A stretch of DNA of 29,426 bases from CAZTLI01 sp964614375 (GCA_964614375.1 CAZTLI010000009.1:1-29426); one strand, 5' to 3'. Positions 14,616-25,100 are shown, counted from the first letter of the stretch. The notes: a model not told the origin generated them from the sequence alone. Numbers and translations are program-made.

Positions 14616-15335
14616 ATGACACAACCCTCATTAAACCAGTTAGGTCGCGCTGACTTGCACATGCACACCACCGTAAGCGATGGCTTGCCAACTGTCGGGG
14701 AACTGCTCGATTATGTTGAGCAGCTTGGCACATTGGATGTCATCGCCATTACCGATCATGACACACTCGATGGCTCGCTCTGGGCATATGAACGGCGCGA
14801 AAAATACCCATTTGACATCATTCCCGGTTTGGAAATCACCAGCGCGGGCGGTCATGTGCTCGGTTGGTGGGTGACACAGCCCATTCCGCGTGATATGTCC
14901 CTTGCCGAAACCGCTGCCGCTATCCACGAACAGGGCGGTATCGCGATGCTGGCACATCCCTATCACGTCCACATGCCAGAAATCGCGCGTCATGCCCTGC
15001 ATTACTTTCGACATCCTGAAGTATTGGTGGAAGCCGGGTTAGATGCGCTGGAAGTGCATAATGCGGGCGTTTTCACCCCATGGAGCAATCGCCTCGCACG
15101 ACGTACAGGCAAACAGACTGGATTAGCACCACTTGGCAACAGCGATGCCCATACGCTGGGCGCAATTGGGTCGGGCAGCACACGTTTTCCCGGTCATACC
15201 GCCAGCGACCTTCGGACAGCCATCGAATCGGGTCAGACCATTGCAGAGGGTAGACCATGGCCTCTCAAAGACTATTGGCAACTCTTAACCAGTTGGGGGC
15301 GTCATTCGCAGAGCGCGCCTTTGGAAGCGACGTAA
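14616..15335 (+). CDS. PHP domain metal-dependent phosphoesterase
   Basis: This is a 239-residue protein of the polymerase-and-histidinol-phosphatase family, YciV/TrpH-like. The metal ligands can be read in order: H15 and H17 in DLHMHTTVSDG, D22, D47 and H48 in TDHDT, E73 in GLEI, H80, H114 in LAHP, and D177 and H179 in GNSDAHT. Known relatives hydrolyse 3',5'-nucleotide bisphosphates or short RNA ends, but the substrate here cannot be deduced. The start is ATG, preceded by the purine-rich GAAGAGCAGAAAATA. It is the first gene of a plus-strand cluster of four. The next gene starts inside its last 79 bases, which suggests translational coupling to a glycosyltransferase. Confidence 0.88.
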   Translation: MTQPSLNQLGRADLHMHTTVSDGLPTVGELLDYVEQLGTLDVIAITDHDTLDGSLWAYERREKYPFDIIPGLEITSAGGHVLGWWVTQPIPRDMSLAETAAAIHEQGGIAMLAHPYHVHMPEIARHALHYFRHPEVLVEAGLDALEVHNAGVFTPWSNRLARRTGKQTGLAPLGNSDAHTLGAIGSGSTRFPGHTASDLRTAIESGQTIAEGRPWPLKDYWQLLTSWGRHSQSAPLEAT

Positions 15336-16546
15336 ACCACCTGCTGGACGCTCGTCACTGCGATGTTCGTGCGCCGATTCAGCGTGTGGCAATCGTCGCC
15401 GAGGCATTCCTCCCAAAAGTCGATGGCGTTACCAAAACGGCCTATCTCACGCTGCGTTATCTCCAGCAAACCGGGCGCGAGGTGCTGGTGATAGCGCCAG
15501 ACATCGCCCCACATCAAATTGGCGCGAGTCGTATCATTCCCATGCCATCGGTTGGGATGCCGCTTGTGCCTGAAACCCGTGTTGCCCTACCCCATCCCGC
15601 TGTGAATCGCCACTTGCGCGAGTTCCAACCCGATCTCATTCATCTGTTCAGTCCGGCATTAATGTCGTTCAACGCCATGATTGCAGGCCATCGCATGGGC
15701 ATTCCAGTCATTGCCAATTATCAGACCGATGTTCCCGGCTATGTGGTGGAATATGGATTTGGCCTATTGGCGCGTCCCGCGCGCGAGTGGCTGCGGTATG
15801 TGCATAATCGCTGTCATCTGACTCTCGCACCCTCCCAGTTCACCGCGCGACAACTGCGGCAGTGGGGGTATCATCGCCTGCGGTTATGGGGACGAGGTGT
15901 GGATAGTGATCGGTTTCATCCTAAACATCGGTCAATGGCATGGCGCGAACGCCTCTTGAACGGGCGCGACCCCGATTCCTTGTTGTGTATCTATGTAGGC
16001 CGACTCGCTGCCGAAAAGCGGATTGATTTATTACTTGATGTCGCGAGAACACCCGGCGTCGCGTTGACCATTATCGGCGATGGTGCGCGCAAGGAACATC
16101 TGGAAACGCGCTTTGCGGGCACAAATACGCATTTTACAGGCTATCTTTATAGTGATGAACTTGCTCAAGCCTTCGCGAGTAGTGATGTATTCTTATTCAC
16201 CGGGCCATGCGAAACCTTCGGACAGGTCGTACAGGAAGCGATGGCCTCCGCCTTACCATGTGTCGTCATCAATCAAGGGGGCGTACCCGATTTAGTTCAC
16301 CATGGCGAGACAGGCTTTATCTGTTCACCCAATCCACTAGCATTTGCCAAGGCCGTCATAACCTTACGCGATAACCCAACGCTGCGCCAAGAAATGGCAC
16401 ACAATGCCCGACGTTTCGCTGAAGAACGTCCCTGGAGCGCCATCATGCACCAGCTTGAAGGGCACTATCGCGAAGCCGTAAGGATGAATACCCGTTTTTT
16501 GCGTATCGCCCGTTCCCCACGTAAACTTATGCCGGTATCATCTTGA
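15257..16546 (+). CDS. Family 4 glycosyltransferase (GT-B fold)
   Basis: This is a 429-residue retaining glycosyltransferase. About 43 residues precede the first beta strand (RVAIVAEAFLPKVDGVTKT), which carries the glycine-rich start of the acceptor domain. The donor domain begins with LCIYVGRLAAEKRIDLLL. The E-x7-E motif is E319/E327 in CETFGQVVQEAMASALP, followed by GGVPDLVHHGETGFIC. The overall pattern (FLPKVDGVTKT, NYQTDVPGYVVEYGFGL) resembles the MgtA/SqdX-like enzymes that transfer mannose, glucose or sulfoquinovose to diacylglycerol or phosphatidylinositol lipids. A membrane glycolipid role is therefore a reasonable guess. ATG 15257 is supported by GAGGG 6 bases upstream and creates a 79-bp overlap with the PHP gene. 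The only later alternative, GTG 15386, would cut into the first strand. Confidence 0.88.
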   Translation: MASQRLLATLNQLGASFAERAFGSDVNHLLDARHCDVRAPIQRVAIVAEAFLPKVDGVTKTAYLTLRYLQQTGREVLVIAPDIAPHQIGASRIIPMPSVGMPLVPETRVALPHPAVNRHLREFQPDLIHLFSPALMSFNAMIAGHRMGIPVIANYQTDVPGYVVEYGFGLLARPAREWLRYVHNRCHLTLAPSQFTARQLRQWGYHRLRLWGRGVDSDRFHPKHRSMAWRERLLNGRDPDSLLCIYVGRLAAEKRIDLLLDVARTPGVALTIIGDGARKEHLETRFAGTNTHFTGYLYSDELAQAFASSDVFLFTGPCETFGQVVQEAMASALPCVVINQGGVPDLVHHGETGFICSPNPLAFAKAVITLRDNPTLRQEMAHNARRFAEERPWSAIMHQLEGHYREAVRMNTRFLRIARSPRKLMPVSS

Positions 16547-16568
16547 TTCGCATTGAAAGTACAATCTG

Positions 16569-16949
16569 ATGACTGAAGATCTGAAAACACTGGCACTCAT
16601 CGCCCATGATGGCAAAAAAGCCGATATGGTGGCGTTTGCGCTCTCGCAAAAATCCGTACTAGAGCGCTACGAACTGGTTGCCACCAATACCACCGGTCAA
16701 CTATTAATCGAAAAATGTGGTCTCAAGGTCGAGAAAATGTTATCCGGCCCGATTGGTGGCGATGCCCAGATTGCGGCACAGGTCGCCGAAGGGAAAATCG
16801 AGGCGGTGTTCTTTTTTGTAGACCCGCTCGGCAAACATCCCCACGACCCCGATATTCAGAGCCTGCTGCGGATTTGCAACGCGCATAATGTGCCGCTGGC
16901 GACTAACCCCGCGACTGCCGCGTTTATTATTTCAGATAAAGCCCTTTGA
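16569..16949 (+). CDS. mgsA: Methylglyoxal synthase
   Basis: This enzyme converts dihydroxyacetone phosphate to methylglyoxal and phosphate, the bypass of lower glycolysis. The 126-residue length is slightly short of the E. coli protein (about 152). The family signature is intact: LIAHDGKKADM with H13 and D14, VATNTTG for phosphate binding, SGPIGGDAQIA with the catalytic D65, and FFVDPLGKHPHDPDIQSLLR with H92 and D95. Missing relative to E. coli are only N- and C-terminal extensions. It begins 22 bases after the glycosyltransferase stop with no clear ribosome binding site, so it may depend on translation of the upstream gene. Methylglyoxal is toxic, and no glyoxalase is visible nearby. Confidence 0.93.
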   Translation: MTEDLKTLALIAHDGKKADMVAFALSQKSVLERYELVATNTTGQLLIEKCGLKVEKMLSGPIGGDAQIAAQVAEGKIEAVFFFVDPLGKHPHDPDIQSLLRICNAHNVPLATNPATAAFIISDKAL

Positions 16950-16965
16950 TATAGGCGTGACTACT

Positions 16966-16970
16966 GGAGG
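16966..16970 (+). promoter_or_regulatory. Strong ribosome binding site that fixes a TTG start
   Basis: GGAGG lies six bases before TTG 16977 and 16 bases after the mgsA stop. No in-frame ATG is close, so it decides the start of the DinB-like gene. Confidence 0.75.
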
Positions 16971-16976
16971 CGCCCC

Positions 16977-17489
16977 TTGACCGAACAAGCACCTGTCACC
17001 AAAGCAGAATTGCTATCACGATTAGAAAAAGGCTGGAACGATTTTCACGCTTACATTGGCACGTTAACTGAAAAGCAGCTTACTGAACCCACCGATGCCG
17101 CAGGCTGGACAGTCAAAGACCATATTATTCATCTCGCAGTGTGGGAAGACGGGATTGATGCGCTGCTCAATAAACAATCGCGTTATGAACGGATGGGCGT
17201 TGATAAGGAAACGTTTGACAGTGGCGATTATGACCGTGAAAATGCCATCATTCAGCAGCAGCACAAAGACAGGTCACTTATGGAAGTGTTTGATGCGTTC
17301 AAAACCGTTCACGAACGTCTTGTCGCCACAATCGAGTCTTTATCCGATGACGATTTGAAGCGTCCGTATAACTACTATCAACCGGAATACAAAACAGAGC
17401 GTCCAGTCGTTGGCTGGATCGTTGGCAATACCTATGGGCACTATGCCGAGCACATACCCTGGATTGCCGAAATTGTGAAAGCGCGTTGA
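16977..17489 (+). CDS. DinB-superfamily protein of the ClbS/DfsB (DUF1706) type
   Basis: This 170-residue four-helix protein starts TEQAPVTKAELLSRLEKGWN. Family-typical segments are WTVKDHIIHLAVWEDG near the first third and GNTYGHYAEHIPWIAE at the C-terminus. The three spaced histidines are those that bind a metal in DinB-fold proteins. ClbS in the colibactin pathway is a resistance protein with hydrolase activity on a cyclopropane warhead. Most chromosomal relatives have no known substrate. The start is TTG, fixed by GGAGG. It is the last gene of the PHP-GT4-mgsA cluster. Its TGA lies two bases from the stop of the convergent membrane protein gene, and no terminator separates them. Confidence 0.82.
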   Translation: MTEQAPVTKAELLSRLEKGWNDFHAYIGTLTEKQLTEPTDAAGWTVKDHIIHLAVWEDGIDALLNKQSRYERMGVDKETFDSGDYDRENAIIQQQHKDRSLMEVFDAFKTVHERLVATIESLSDDDLKRPYNYYQPEYKTERPVVGWIVGNTYGHYAEHIPWIAEIVKAR

Positions 17490-17491
17490 GA

Positions 17492-18460
17492 CTATTCGGT
17501 GCGTTCTGCCCTGCGAATAGCGATGCCCAACAGCCAGTCTGTAATCGCCGCTTGCAGCAGGGCGAATATCAGCAAACCAAGACCGATGAACAGCGCATAC
17601 GGGATCAATGCCCAGATGTTGCCGAGCGCGCCCAATTGCAGCAGTGAAAAGCCCCAATCGCCCGCCGCTGCAAACCCGGTAACCATCAACCATGCAACCC
17701 CGTCCGCCGTTTGCAACTGCCCGCTAAGAAATTGACTGACCGCCAACAGCAGCGCGCCCGCAATGACCACCCGCGCCAGAATCAGCAGGATTTGCGCGAC
17801 AACGGCATACGTGCGTTCATGGACTGTCGTCGATAGCAGCAAACCAATCGCCGCATCGAGACCAATCCCGGTCAAGGGCAGGAGCATACTGGCGGTCATC
17901 ACAAATGCCAGCAAAATCGCGCCGATGAAAACCGGCAGTTCAGGGACAATGTTCGCTGTCAGCATATCGAGATAGCCACCGCGAAAAGCGGTCAAATCAT
18001 ACAGAATACCGATGACCAGTACGACACGCACCCCTATCAATAAACCGATGAACAACCGCATCCGGTAAAAGACAGCCGCCCAACGAGTACGCAAGCGCAG
18101 TTCCGCGCCACTCTCGGTAGCTCGCAGATTGTCCCACGTCGCGCGCCGTTTTTCTTCGCCAACCGTGTTGACAGTGGTTAATAGCACACCTGCCCGCAGC
18201 AGCAGTTGAGTCGCGAAGACAGGCCAGAACACCACCGCCATAACCGATGCAGTCAGGTCTTGCCCTGCTGGATAACGCAAGAACCCGGTGGCAATCATAT
18301 AACCACCGACAACGAGGATGAGTCCAACCACGACCACAAACAGCGCGCGCGTGTACTTTTCGCGGGGGGTCAGCGGTTGAACCCGGCTGAGTTCATACCG
18401 GAGAATCGGATGGTCAGGTCGCGCCCATTCAGGCAGTTGTCCGGTCAATCGTTGCAGCAT
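17492..18460 (-). CDS. Polytopic membrane protein, possibly ABC-2 permease-like
   Basis: This is a 322-residue integral membrane protein that I cannot name. Hydrophobic segments are visible at about residues 40-60, 75-98, 135-155, 170-195, 215-245 and 270-310. A cytosolic loop near residue 105 reads NTVGEEKRRATWDNLRATES, which resembles the loop seen in ABC-2 type permeases and related membrane subunits. No ATPase gene is adjacent. A GTG at 18466 would add two residues and overlap the addA stop as GTGA. I use the ATG at 18460, with GGA about nine bases upstream. The start lies within a few bases of the addA stop, so it is translated as part of the addB-addA transcript. Whether it functions with AddAB is unknown. 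Confidence 0.75.
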   Translation of the reverse strand: MLQRLTGQLPEWARPDHPILRYELSRVQPLTPREKYTRALFVVVVGLILVVGGYMIATGFLRYPAGQDLTASVMAVVFWPVFATQLLLRAGVLLTTVNTVGEEKRRATWDNLRATESGAELRLRTRWAAVFYRMRLFIGLLIGVRVVLVIGILYDLTAFRGGYLDMLTANIVPELPVFIGAILLAFVMTASMLLPLTGIGLDAAIGLLLSTTVHERTYAVVAQILLILARVVIAGALLLAVSQFLSGQLQTADGVAWLMVTGFAAAGDWGFSLLQLGALGNIWALIPYALFIGLGLLIFALLQAAITDWLLGIAIRRAERTE

Positions 18461-18462
18461 AA

Positions 18463-21400
18463 TCACTCATCCATAATTAAACTACCAATACGATCTTCAA
18501 TGGTTTTGAGTTCGGCTTCCCAACTTGCTGTAGGCACGTCTATCGTCTGATTGTGGCTGAGGTAATGAATATAAACCAACGGCGTCACCTCATAGCCAAA
18601 TGCGCGCAGTTGTTCACGCGCCGCCGCAGCATACATCCCCACCTGGACATAATAGCGTTGGGCATGGGTTCGTACCGGGTCAATAATTCTATCGTCATTG
18701 TGCACAAAACTGGTCTTATAATCCAGAATCACCCATGTATCCTCACGACGGAACAGCACGTCAATAATACCATGAATAATGCGATTGTCTGTCCTGAAGA
18801 TAAACGGCAGTTCGGGGTATATGTCGCGCCCTGCATTCCTCGCTTCGGTTATCCAGTGATACACATCGCTATGCTGCTTAAACTGATAGAGCAGCCCCAT
18901 CGCTCGACCAACCGCATCTTTTAGCGCGCGTTTCTCGGTAATACCCAATTCCCACGCATAACTTTCCAACAGCTTGTGCATATCGTCCGTATCATCAGGA
19001 AAACGCCAGTAACGCAGCGCCGCATGAACAATGTCGCCCAATTGACGTTGAGAGACCCATCGTGTCTGATTTTGACTGCGAATGGCGGGAATATGCGATG
19101 GCGCATCATATAAAACTCGTCGCTGGAATCTGTCCCGATAAAATAGACGATCTTGTTCTCTTACGGCGTGTTGGAAACCACCCAGGTCTGCCAGATGTGT
19201 CGCCGACAAATGGCGTGCAGGCGCAGCCCGTTCGATGGGCACATCATGCAGAAGGGGTGGGAAATCGACCTCACTCTGCTGTGAACGCGCTAAAATGGTG
19301 CGATCATCCCACATCGTCACCGTCTGCAAATCGCCACTAAGCACGTCTTCTGGTGGCAGGGAGTCAGGATAAATGACACGGGCTGAACCCCATGAACAAG
19401 GGATAACAAATTCGTGTGCATCGGGGGCATCGTCGTCAACACCAAGCGCGTCCAGCAGCAGATTAAGCCAACTGCCCGTATATGTTTTCGCCGTCCGATT
19501 GCCACTGACAATCAGATAATCCTGTGCGCGTGTCGCCGCCACATAGAGCAAGCGTTTGCGTTCTGCCTCTTCGCGCAGAGCCTGCAATTCCAGTGCCCGC
19601 TTATAGCTGAACGTATTGACCATTTCGTCGTTAGCCGGGTCATAAACCTTACAGGCCAGCAAGCTATCATCGCCCACCATCGCGCTGTCGCCCCGTCCGC
19701 TGCCGCGCCGCCACGACGTGTCCACGAGAACGACTACCGGATATTCCAACCCTTTACTGGCATGAACCGTCATTAACGTAACTGCGCCATCGGCCTCTAA
19801 TACGGCCTCGCCTTCACGGACTTCCCGTGCGCTCAAATCCTCTAAATACAGCGAGAATGCGCCCAATGTCGTGCGTCCACTGGCCTGGGCCAGTGTCACT
19901 AATTTTTCGACATTTTCACGACGGCGGTCACCATCGGGTAGTCCGGTGAGTGTCGCCAGATAACCTGTGAGGGACAATATCTCGCGCAATAATTCAGAAA
20001 TAGTCACCCGACCAGCCAGCAGGCGCAAATAATCCAGCACTTCGCGCGTGAAAGCCAACCGTTGGCGGTCTTCAAACGGCACGCTTTCAAATAGCGATAG
20101 GGCATTCCAGAGTAAAAGGCGATTGCCAGCTTCATCCGTCTGCAAACGCAGGGCCAGCAGCGCATCATCACTCAAGCTGAATAAGGGTGAGCGCAAGGCC
20201 GCCGCCACCGAAAGATTGTCCGCCGGGTTATGCAGCGCCCGCAGCAGATTCAGCAAATCCCACACTTCTTGACGGCTGAAATAGCCGCGTCCGGCAATCG
20301 TGATATAACGCAATCCGACAGTTTTAAACACATCTTCGTACAGTGTGATATGTGTCGTAGACTGGAACAGCAGCGCCATATCATCATATTGCACGGGACG
20401 AAACACACGCTGCTCTTTATCATAAACGGGCACGGAGTCCGCCACCATGCGCTGTAATCGTTGGGCAATTTCGTATGCTTCCCAGCGACGCGCATCTTCG
20501 GCTGATAGCTTGTCCAAGTCCGCCGCCTGTTTGGAGAGCAAAATACAGTCAATCGCGACCTCGCCGGGTGCATCGGGACGAAAGGCGGTCATCGGTTCTT
20601 CATAGATGACTTCAAAATCCTTCACGGGGCTGGTTGGATTGCGAACGAGGATGTTTTCAAAAATCGCGTTAAAACCGTCCACCAGCATTTTGTGTGTACG
20701 GAATGACTGCGCCAATGGCACCCGTTCGCCACCTCGATCTTCAATTTGCCGGCGAACAGCTCCGAACACACTCACATCCGCGCCCCGAAAACCATAAATC
20801 GACTGCTTGGGGTCGCCCACAACGAACAACGTCCCTCCCTGATTGATGTCGGCAAGCGCCTGAATAATTTCCCACTGCGCTCGATTGGTATCCTGAAATT
20901 CATCGACCAGTAGATGCTTGAATTCCACACCACGATAACGCCGCCGCACATGCTCATGAGCAGTGAGCAAATCACGAGTGCGATTTTCTAAATCATCAAA
21001 GTCAAGCAGACTCTTTTCACGTTTCAGGTCTGCATAGCGCGCCCGAACCCGGTGAATCAAATCGACCCACAACGGCAGCAGGAATGCCGCACGACTATCG
21101 ACTTCACCCGGCGGGTCACCAATGACCTTTACCGCCGCACCAGACATCTCTCGAATTGTCCGCAAGGCATCTTTGGAGTCTTGCAATATCGCTTTACTGC
21201 CCCAGTTTTTGACACTACCGCCATTGAGCTTTATTACACTGGTTGAGGACAGCGATTTCAAGGCATCGACGCGCGCAGCTATGTCCTTATTGAACTGAAT
21301 CACATCCAGAAAGGCCATCGCATCGCGCCAGCAGATAAATAGCTTGTCGTCTTCATCGACAACCGGTTGTGGCGGCGTCCAGTTAATAGCCCGCTGAAAA

Positions 21401-22026
21401 TCCTCGTTTTCCCACAGTCCCGCCAGTGTATCCGCCGCGACTCGTTCCCACTGTGTTATCCACTGTTGTTCGATGTCGTCGGGGATGGGACTCAGGCTGT
21501 TGGTCAGAATGCCGGATGTCAGTGTTTGACGAATAGCAGGCAGGTCATATTCGGTAAAAAGTTCGAGGATGGGGTCATCGTCGTCAATCAATTCGAGCGC
21601 ATCGTCAATCGCGTTTTCCAGCAAAATGCGCGCATCCACCTCGTCCAACACTTCAAAACGCGGGTCAACACCTGCTTCTGCGGCATTCGCCCGGAGAATG
21701 GTCGCGCATAGACTGTGAATGGTATTGATGCGGGCGCTGTCCATTTCGGCGAGGTGTTTTGCCCATTTTTGTTTTGTTGGTGGGTCATCCGTCGCAGCGA
21801 ATAATCGCTCTAACGCCTGCCGCACACGGTCACGCATTTCTTGCGCGGCTTTTTCGGTGAATGTCACAGCGACCAGCGCATTCAAAGGCCAATCATGCGT
21901 ATTGAGCAGCGCCAGATAACGTTCGACCAGCACAAAGGTTTTGCCCGACCCCGCGCCCGCGACGACAATCAGATTTTTGTCGTGTGTGTGAATCGCCTTA
22001 GCTTGCGACTGCGTGAGATTGACCAT
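18463..22026 (-). CDS. addA: AddA-type helicase-nuclease (ATP-dependent double-strand break resection)
   Basis: This is a 1187-residue UvrD-family helicase with a C-terminal RecB-like nuclease. The start MVNLTQSQAKAI leads directly into the Q motif, followed by Walker A GAGSGKT (24-30), motif Ia AVTFTEKAAQEMRDR, motif II LLVDEFQDTNRAQWE, motif III FVVGDPKQSIYGFRGAD, motif IV SFRTHKMLVDGFN, motif V LMTVHASKGLEYPVVVL and motif VI KRLLYVAATRAQDYL. The nuclease motifs are D1089 in HGIIDVLF, D1102-x-K1104 in VILDYKTS, and QVGMYAAA. All active-site residues are present. With AddB it would unwind and degrade DNA ends and load RecA. An in-frame GTG at 22110 adds 28 unconserved residues. ATG 22026 fits the family and has GGGG upstream. 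The gap to addB is 165 bp. Confidence 0.93.
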   Translation of the reverse strand: MVNLTQSQAKAIHTHDKNLIVVAGAGSGKTFVLVERYLALLNTHDWPLNALVAVTFTEKAAQEMRDRVRQALERLFAATDDPPTKQKWAKHLAEMDSARINTIHSLCATILRANAAEAGVDPRFEVLDEVDARILLENAIDDALELIDDDDPILELFTEYDLPAIRQTLTSGILTNSLSPIPDDIEQQWITQWERVAADTLAGLWENEDFQRAINWTPPQPVVDEDDKLFICWRDAMAFLDVIQFNKDIAARVDALKSLSSTSVIKLNGGSVKNWGSKAILQDSKDALRTIREMSGAAVKVIGDPPGEVDSRAAFLLPLWVDLIHRVRARYADLKREKSLLDFDDLENRTRDLLTAHEHVRRRYRGVEFKHLLVDEFQDTNRAQWEIIQALADINQGGTLFVVGDPKQSIYGFRGADVSVFGAVRRQIEDRGGERVPLAQSFRTHKMLVDGFNAIFENILVRNPTSPVKDFEVIYEEPMTAFRPDAPGEVAIDCILLSKQAADLDKLSAEDARRWEAYEIAQRLQRMVADSVPVYDKEQRVFRPVQYDDMALLFQSTTHITLYEDVFKTVGLRYITIAGRGYFSRQEVWDLLNLLRALHNPADNLSVAAALRSPLFSLSDDALLALRLQTDEAGNRLLLWNALSLFESVPFEDRQRLAFTREVLDYLRLLAGRVTISELLREILSLTGYLATLTGLPDGDRRRENVEKLVTLAQASGRTTLGAFSLYLEDLSAREVREGEAVLEADGAVTLMTVHASKGLEYPVVVLVDTSWRRGSGRGDSAMVGDDSLLACKVYDPANDEMVNTFSYKRALELQALREEAERKRLLYVAATRAQDYLIVSGNRTAKTYTGSWLNLLLDALGVDDDAPDAHEFVIPCSWGSARVIYPDSLPPEDVLSGDLQTVTMWDDRTILARSQQSEVDFPPLLHDVPIERAAPARHLSATHLADLGGFQHAVREQDRLFYRDRFQRRVLYDAPSHIPAIRSQNQTRWVSQRQLGDIVHAALRYWRFPDDTDDMHKLLESYAWELGITEKRALKDAVGRAMGLLYQFKQHSDVYHWITEARNAGRDIYPELPFIFRTDNRIIHGIIDVLFRREDTWVILDYKTSFVHNDDRIIDPVRTHAQRYYVQVGMYAAAAREQLRAFGYEVTPLVYIHYLSHNQTIDVPTASWEAELKTIEDRIGSLIMDE

Positions 22027-22191
22027 TATACCCCGTCGGTGTCTGCTAAATTGGGAAAGAACTGATTGATATAGTTCAAATAACCCTGCCGCCCAAAGTC
22101 CGTCGTCCACAAACTTCTTACGATTAAGGACGATTTTGCAATATGCGCCGCCGTGACGCAGATGATGTTTTAGGTCATGTCAGGTACTCGC

Positions 22192-25100
22192 CTACGCTTT
22201 GCGTCGATTGGTGATACTCGCGCGGCATAACTGATGAAATTCACAGTAACGCACACAGCGACTGCTATTCTCTGGCTTGTTGGGATGAACGCTAAAATCG
22301 CCCTCCCGTGCGTGCTGGATATAGCGAGTCAGAATCGTTTTCGCATCGCTGATTTGTGCCCAATTATCGTCCAGCGTGAGCGTGCCACTGATGTCTTGAT
22401 TACGAATATGCCAGAAGAATCCACCAGCGACCTGCTTCGGCGCATCGGGTGCGCTTTCTTGCTTCAACAAGGCATCCGAAGCCAGCAGATAGACCATCAT
22501 CTGGAAGTTGCGACCTTCTTCCATCTCTTTGATTGGGATTTTGCCGCTGCCCGTTTTATAGTCCACAATCACCGCACGATTGCCGACCTTATCAATCCGG
22601 TCAATAAAACCCGCAACCTGTATGGTCAAATCGTCATTAAGGTCAATTGTCACTGCCGGGATACCATCCATTCCAAATGGCGCTTCCAGTCGATACAGTT
22701 GGCGTTCGGCATGTCCAAATTGAGCGATGACCGGGCTGTCTTCCGAAAAATCCAGTCGAACCAGGGCTTCTAAGCGCCGCAGTAAGACTGACTGCTCTTC
22801 TTGCCAGCGGGGTGTCTCGCGAAACCCATAGCGTCGAGGTGCAGCGGCGAACACTTCCTCTGCAATTTCGTGCAGGATGGGAATGACATCGCGCTCAAAA
22901 TATTCCGGCGTCATCTCAAAATACGGCATATCGAGCAGTTCACGATATGTCCGTTCCAGAATTTCGTGATTAATCCCGCCCAATTGCGCCGCGTCGATAC
23001 CTTCTTCGGGTTCGTCCAACTTTTCCAGTTTGAGCAGTCGTTTAGCGAAAAATCGAAAGCCGCAATAGCCATAATCATTGAATTGGCTGGCACTCCAGAT
23101 ACGATGCTGACCCAGTATGCCCGCTACCCTGTCGATCAAATCGTCATCATTCAAACGTCCAGAGAAATGGTCATGCCGCCCGCGCGCCATCCGCCCCATT
23201 TCGATCTGACGACCAATCACAACCTGCTGCAATGTGGCAGGATGATGATGGTTCAACCAGGTTAACGCTGATACAGTCCGGGGTCGTAATTCGGGAAGAT
23301 TTAACCCATCCGCCACAGATAGAACCAGCTCTGGTGCAGATGCAGCCGATTCGACAGGCAGCACTTGCCCGATACGGAATGTGTGTGTGGGTATATCGGT
23401 CAATACACGATTGACCTGCCGCCATAAGTGACTTTCTATCCACAACTTGCCATTATTGACCGTTGGACGTGACACAGTAAGCGTTTGACGTGGTAAGCTA
23501 ATCAATTCGTAAAAGAGGCCGTCGTCGTTAGCGCGTTCCGCCTGTGTTTGCAAGTTAATGCCCGCCGCTTGGAGTGCCTGACGTTCGGTATCGAGGTAAA
23601 TCGGGTCTTCGGGAATCGCCTGTGGAAAAACGCCCTCCGCCAATCCGACGATGAAAACGTGCTCATGCGGCAAACCACGCGCATTAGTCGCGGTTGTCAC
23701 CAGCACTCGCCCGACGCGACTGGGCGCTGCATTTACGGATGTGCTGCGAATAGCAGATAGAAAATCACTCTTAAAATCTGTCCACGAGATCCGATGTTCA
23801 CGCTGGTCAAGGGATTCTAGCAGCCGCGCAGCCGATAACAAGCCACGCAGAATACGCATCACCTCATGTATTGCCGATAAATCCCGCGCGATGATGAGTG
23901 GATTGGACGGTTGTCTAATCTGCCGAATCATCGCGAGTGAATAAGCCGTGTCATCGTCGAATGGCTCTTCATCAGGGTCTTCCGCTGAATCCGTACCAAT
24001 CAAGACCTCTAGCCACTCGACATACCCGGCAACAGTCGCCTGCCGTTTAGGGGTCACCTGGGCAAAGAAATTCTCTAAATCCAGGGATAGCTGGGTCGCC
24101 TCATCGTGGTTTATAAGCGCCTCGAATGGTTCATCGAGGTCTTCATCGCCCGCTTGCACATCCCACGCCCGGTCAATCGCTAGGAGCCAGCTATCCCGTC
24201 CGCGCGCCACAATCAACTGGCGGCTAATACGGTCAAGCTGGTCAATTTGTGCCGTCCCTAATCCCGGCGGGGCAACATAAGGTGAACGCAAGACATCGAG
24301 CAAATCGCGACGGCGGAAGTCCTGCTCATGGAGTTCCAGTAGATTTACCAGGGCAATAACCGCGGGGTTGTCTTTCAACGGTTCGCCATAATGCAAGGCA
24401 AGCGGCAAACCATATTCTTGCCGATAACGCATAAAGTGCTGCCGATAGCGTTCCCAATCGCGCAGGGCAATCAAAATCGAGTCGGGACGCGCACCGTCCA
24501 ACAGCAGGCGTTTTATCTGACGAAGTACCCCCGCGACTTCTTGTTGTTCCGATGGCGCTTCAATACACAGTGCCGAATCGGGCGCAGCGCTGCGCGTCTG
24601 AGCCTGCACATTAAAAATCATCTCACCGATATGAATCAAATCCGCATGGCGTTGTTCGCGCGCGCCGGGCAACTTCCTGGTTTGACACGGCACACGCTCG
24701 CGTTCATGAAATTCTTCAAGTTGTTTGCGGGTATTCTCAAAACGCCGACCAACAGTCTCTTTACGTCCGGGTACAGTGGTCAGGGTGATACGAAGCTCAC
24801 CTACACGACCTGACAGCAGTGCCAGCAAATTAGCTTGAACGGGCGTGAACTGATCGTAACCATCGACCATGAGCAGGGCGACATCGGTGGCGACATCCTT
24901 TTGAGCGCGTGTTTCTGCCAGCGCCAGCCAACCCTCACCTTCTTTATCGACCAGATTGTACTCGCGCAGCCGCGTGTGATATGTGTCGTAAATCCGGTAG
25001 ATTTCGCGGTCTTTTTGGGTAATCCCTTTGTGTTCTGCGGCATCAAGGAATTGATGTGGCTCGTTGATATTGCTTTTCAACTCGGCGATAAAATCAGCAA

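Noticed and set aside
22027..22110. GTG start adding 28 residues to AddA
   Set aside because: The extension is unlike AddA N-termini and has no ribosome binding site. MVNLTQSQAKAI is the expected start of the Q motif.
22234..22773. 179-codon open frame opposite addB
   Set aside because: It lies fully within the nuclease domain of AddB, which has clear motifs. No ribosome binding site or domain supports the antisense frame.
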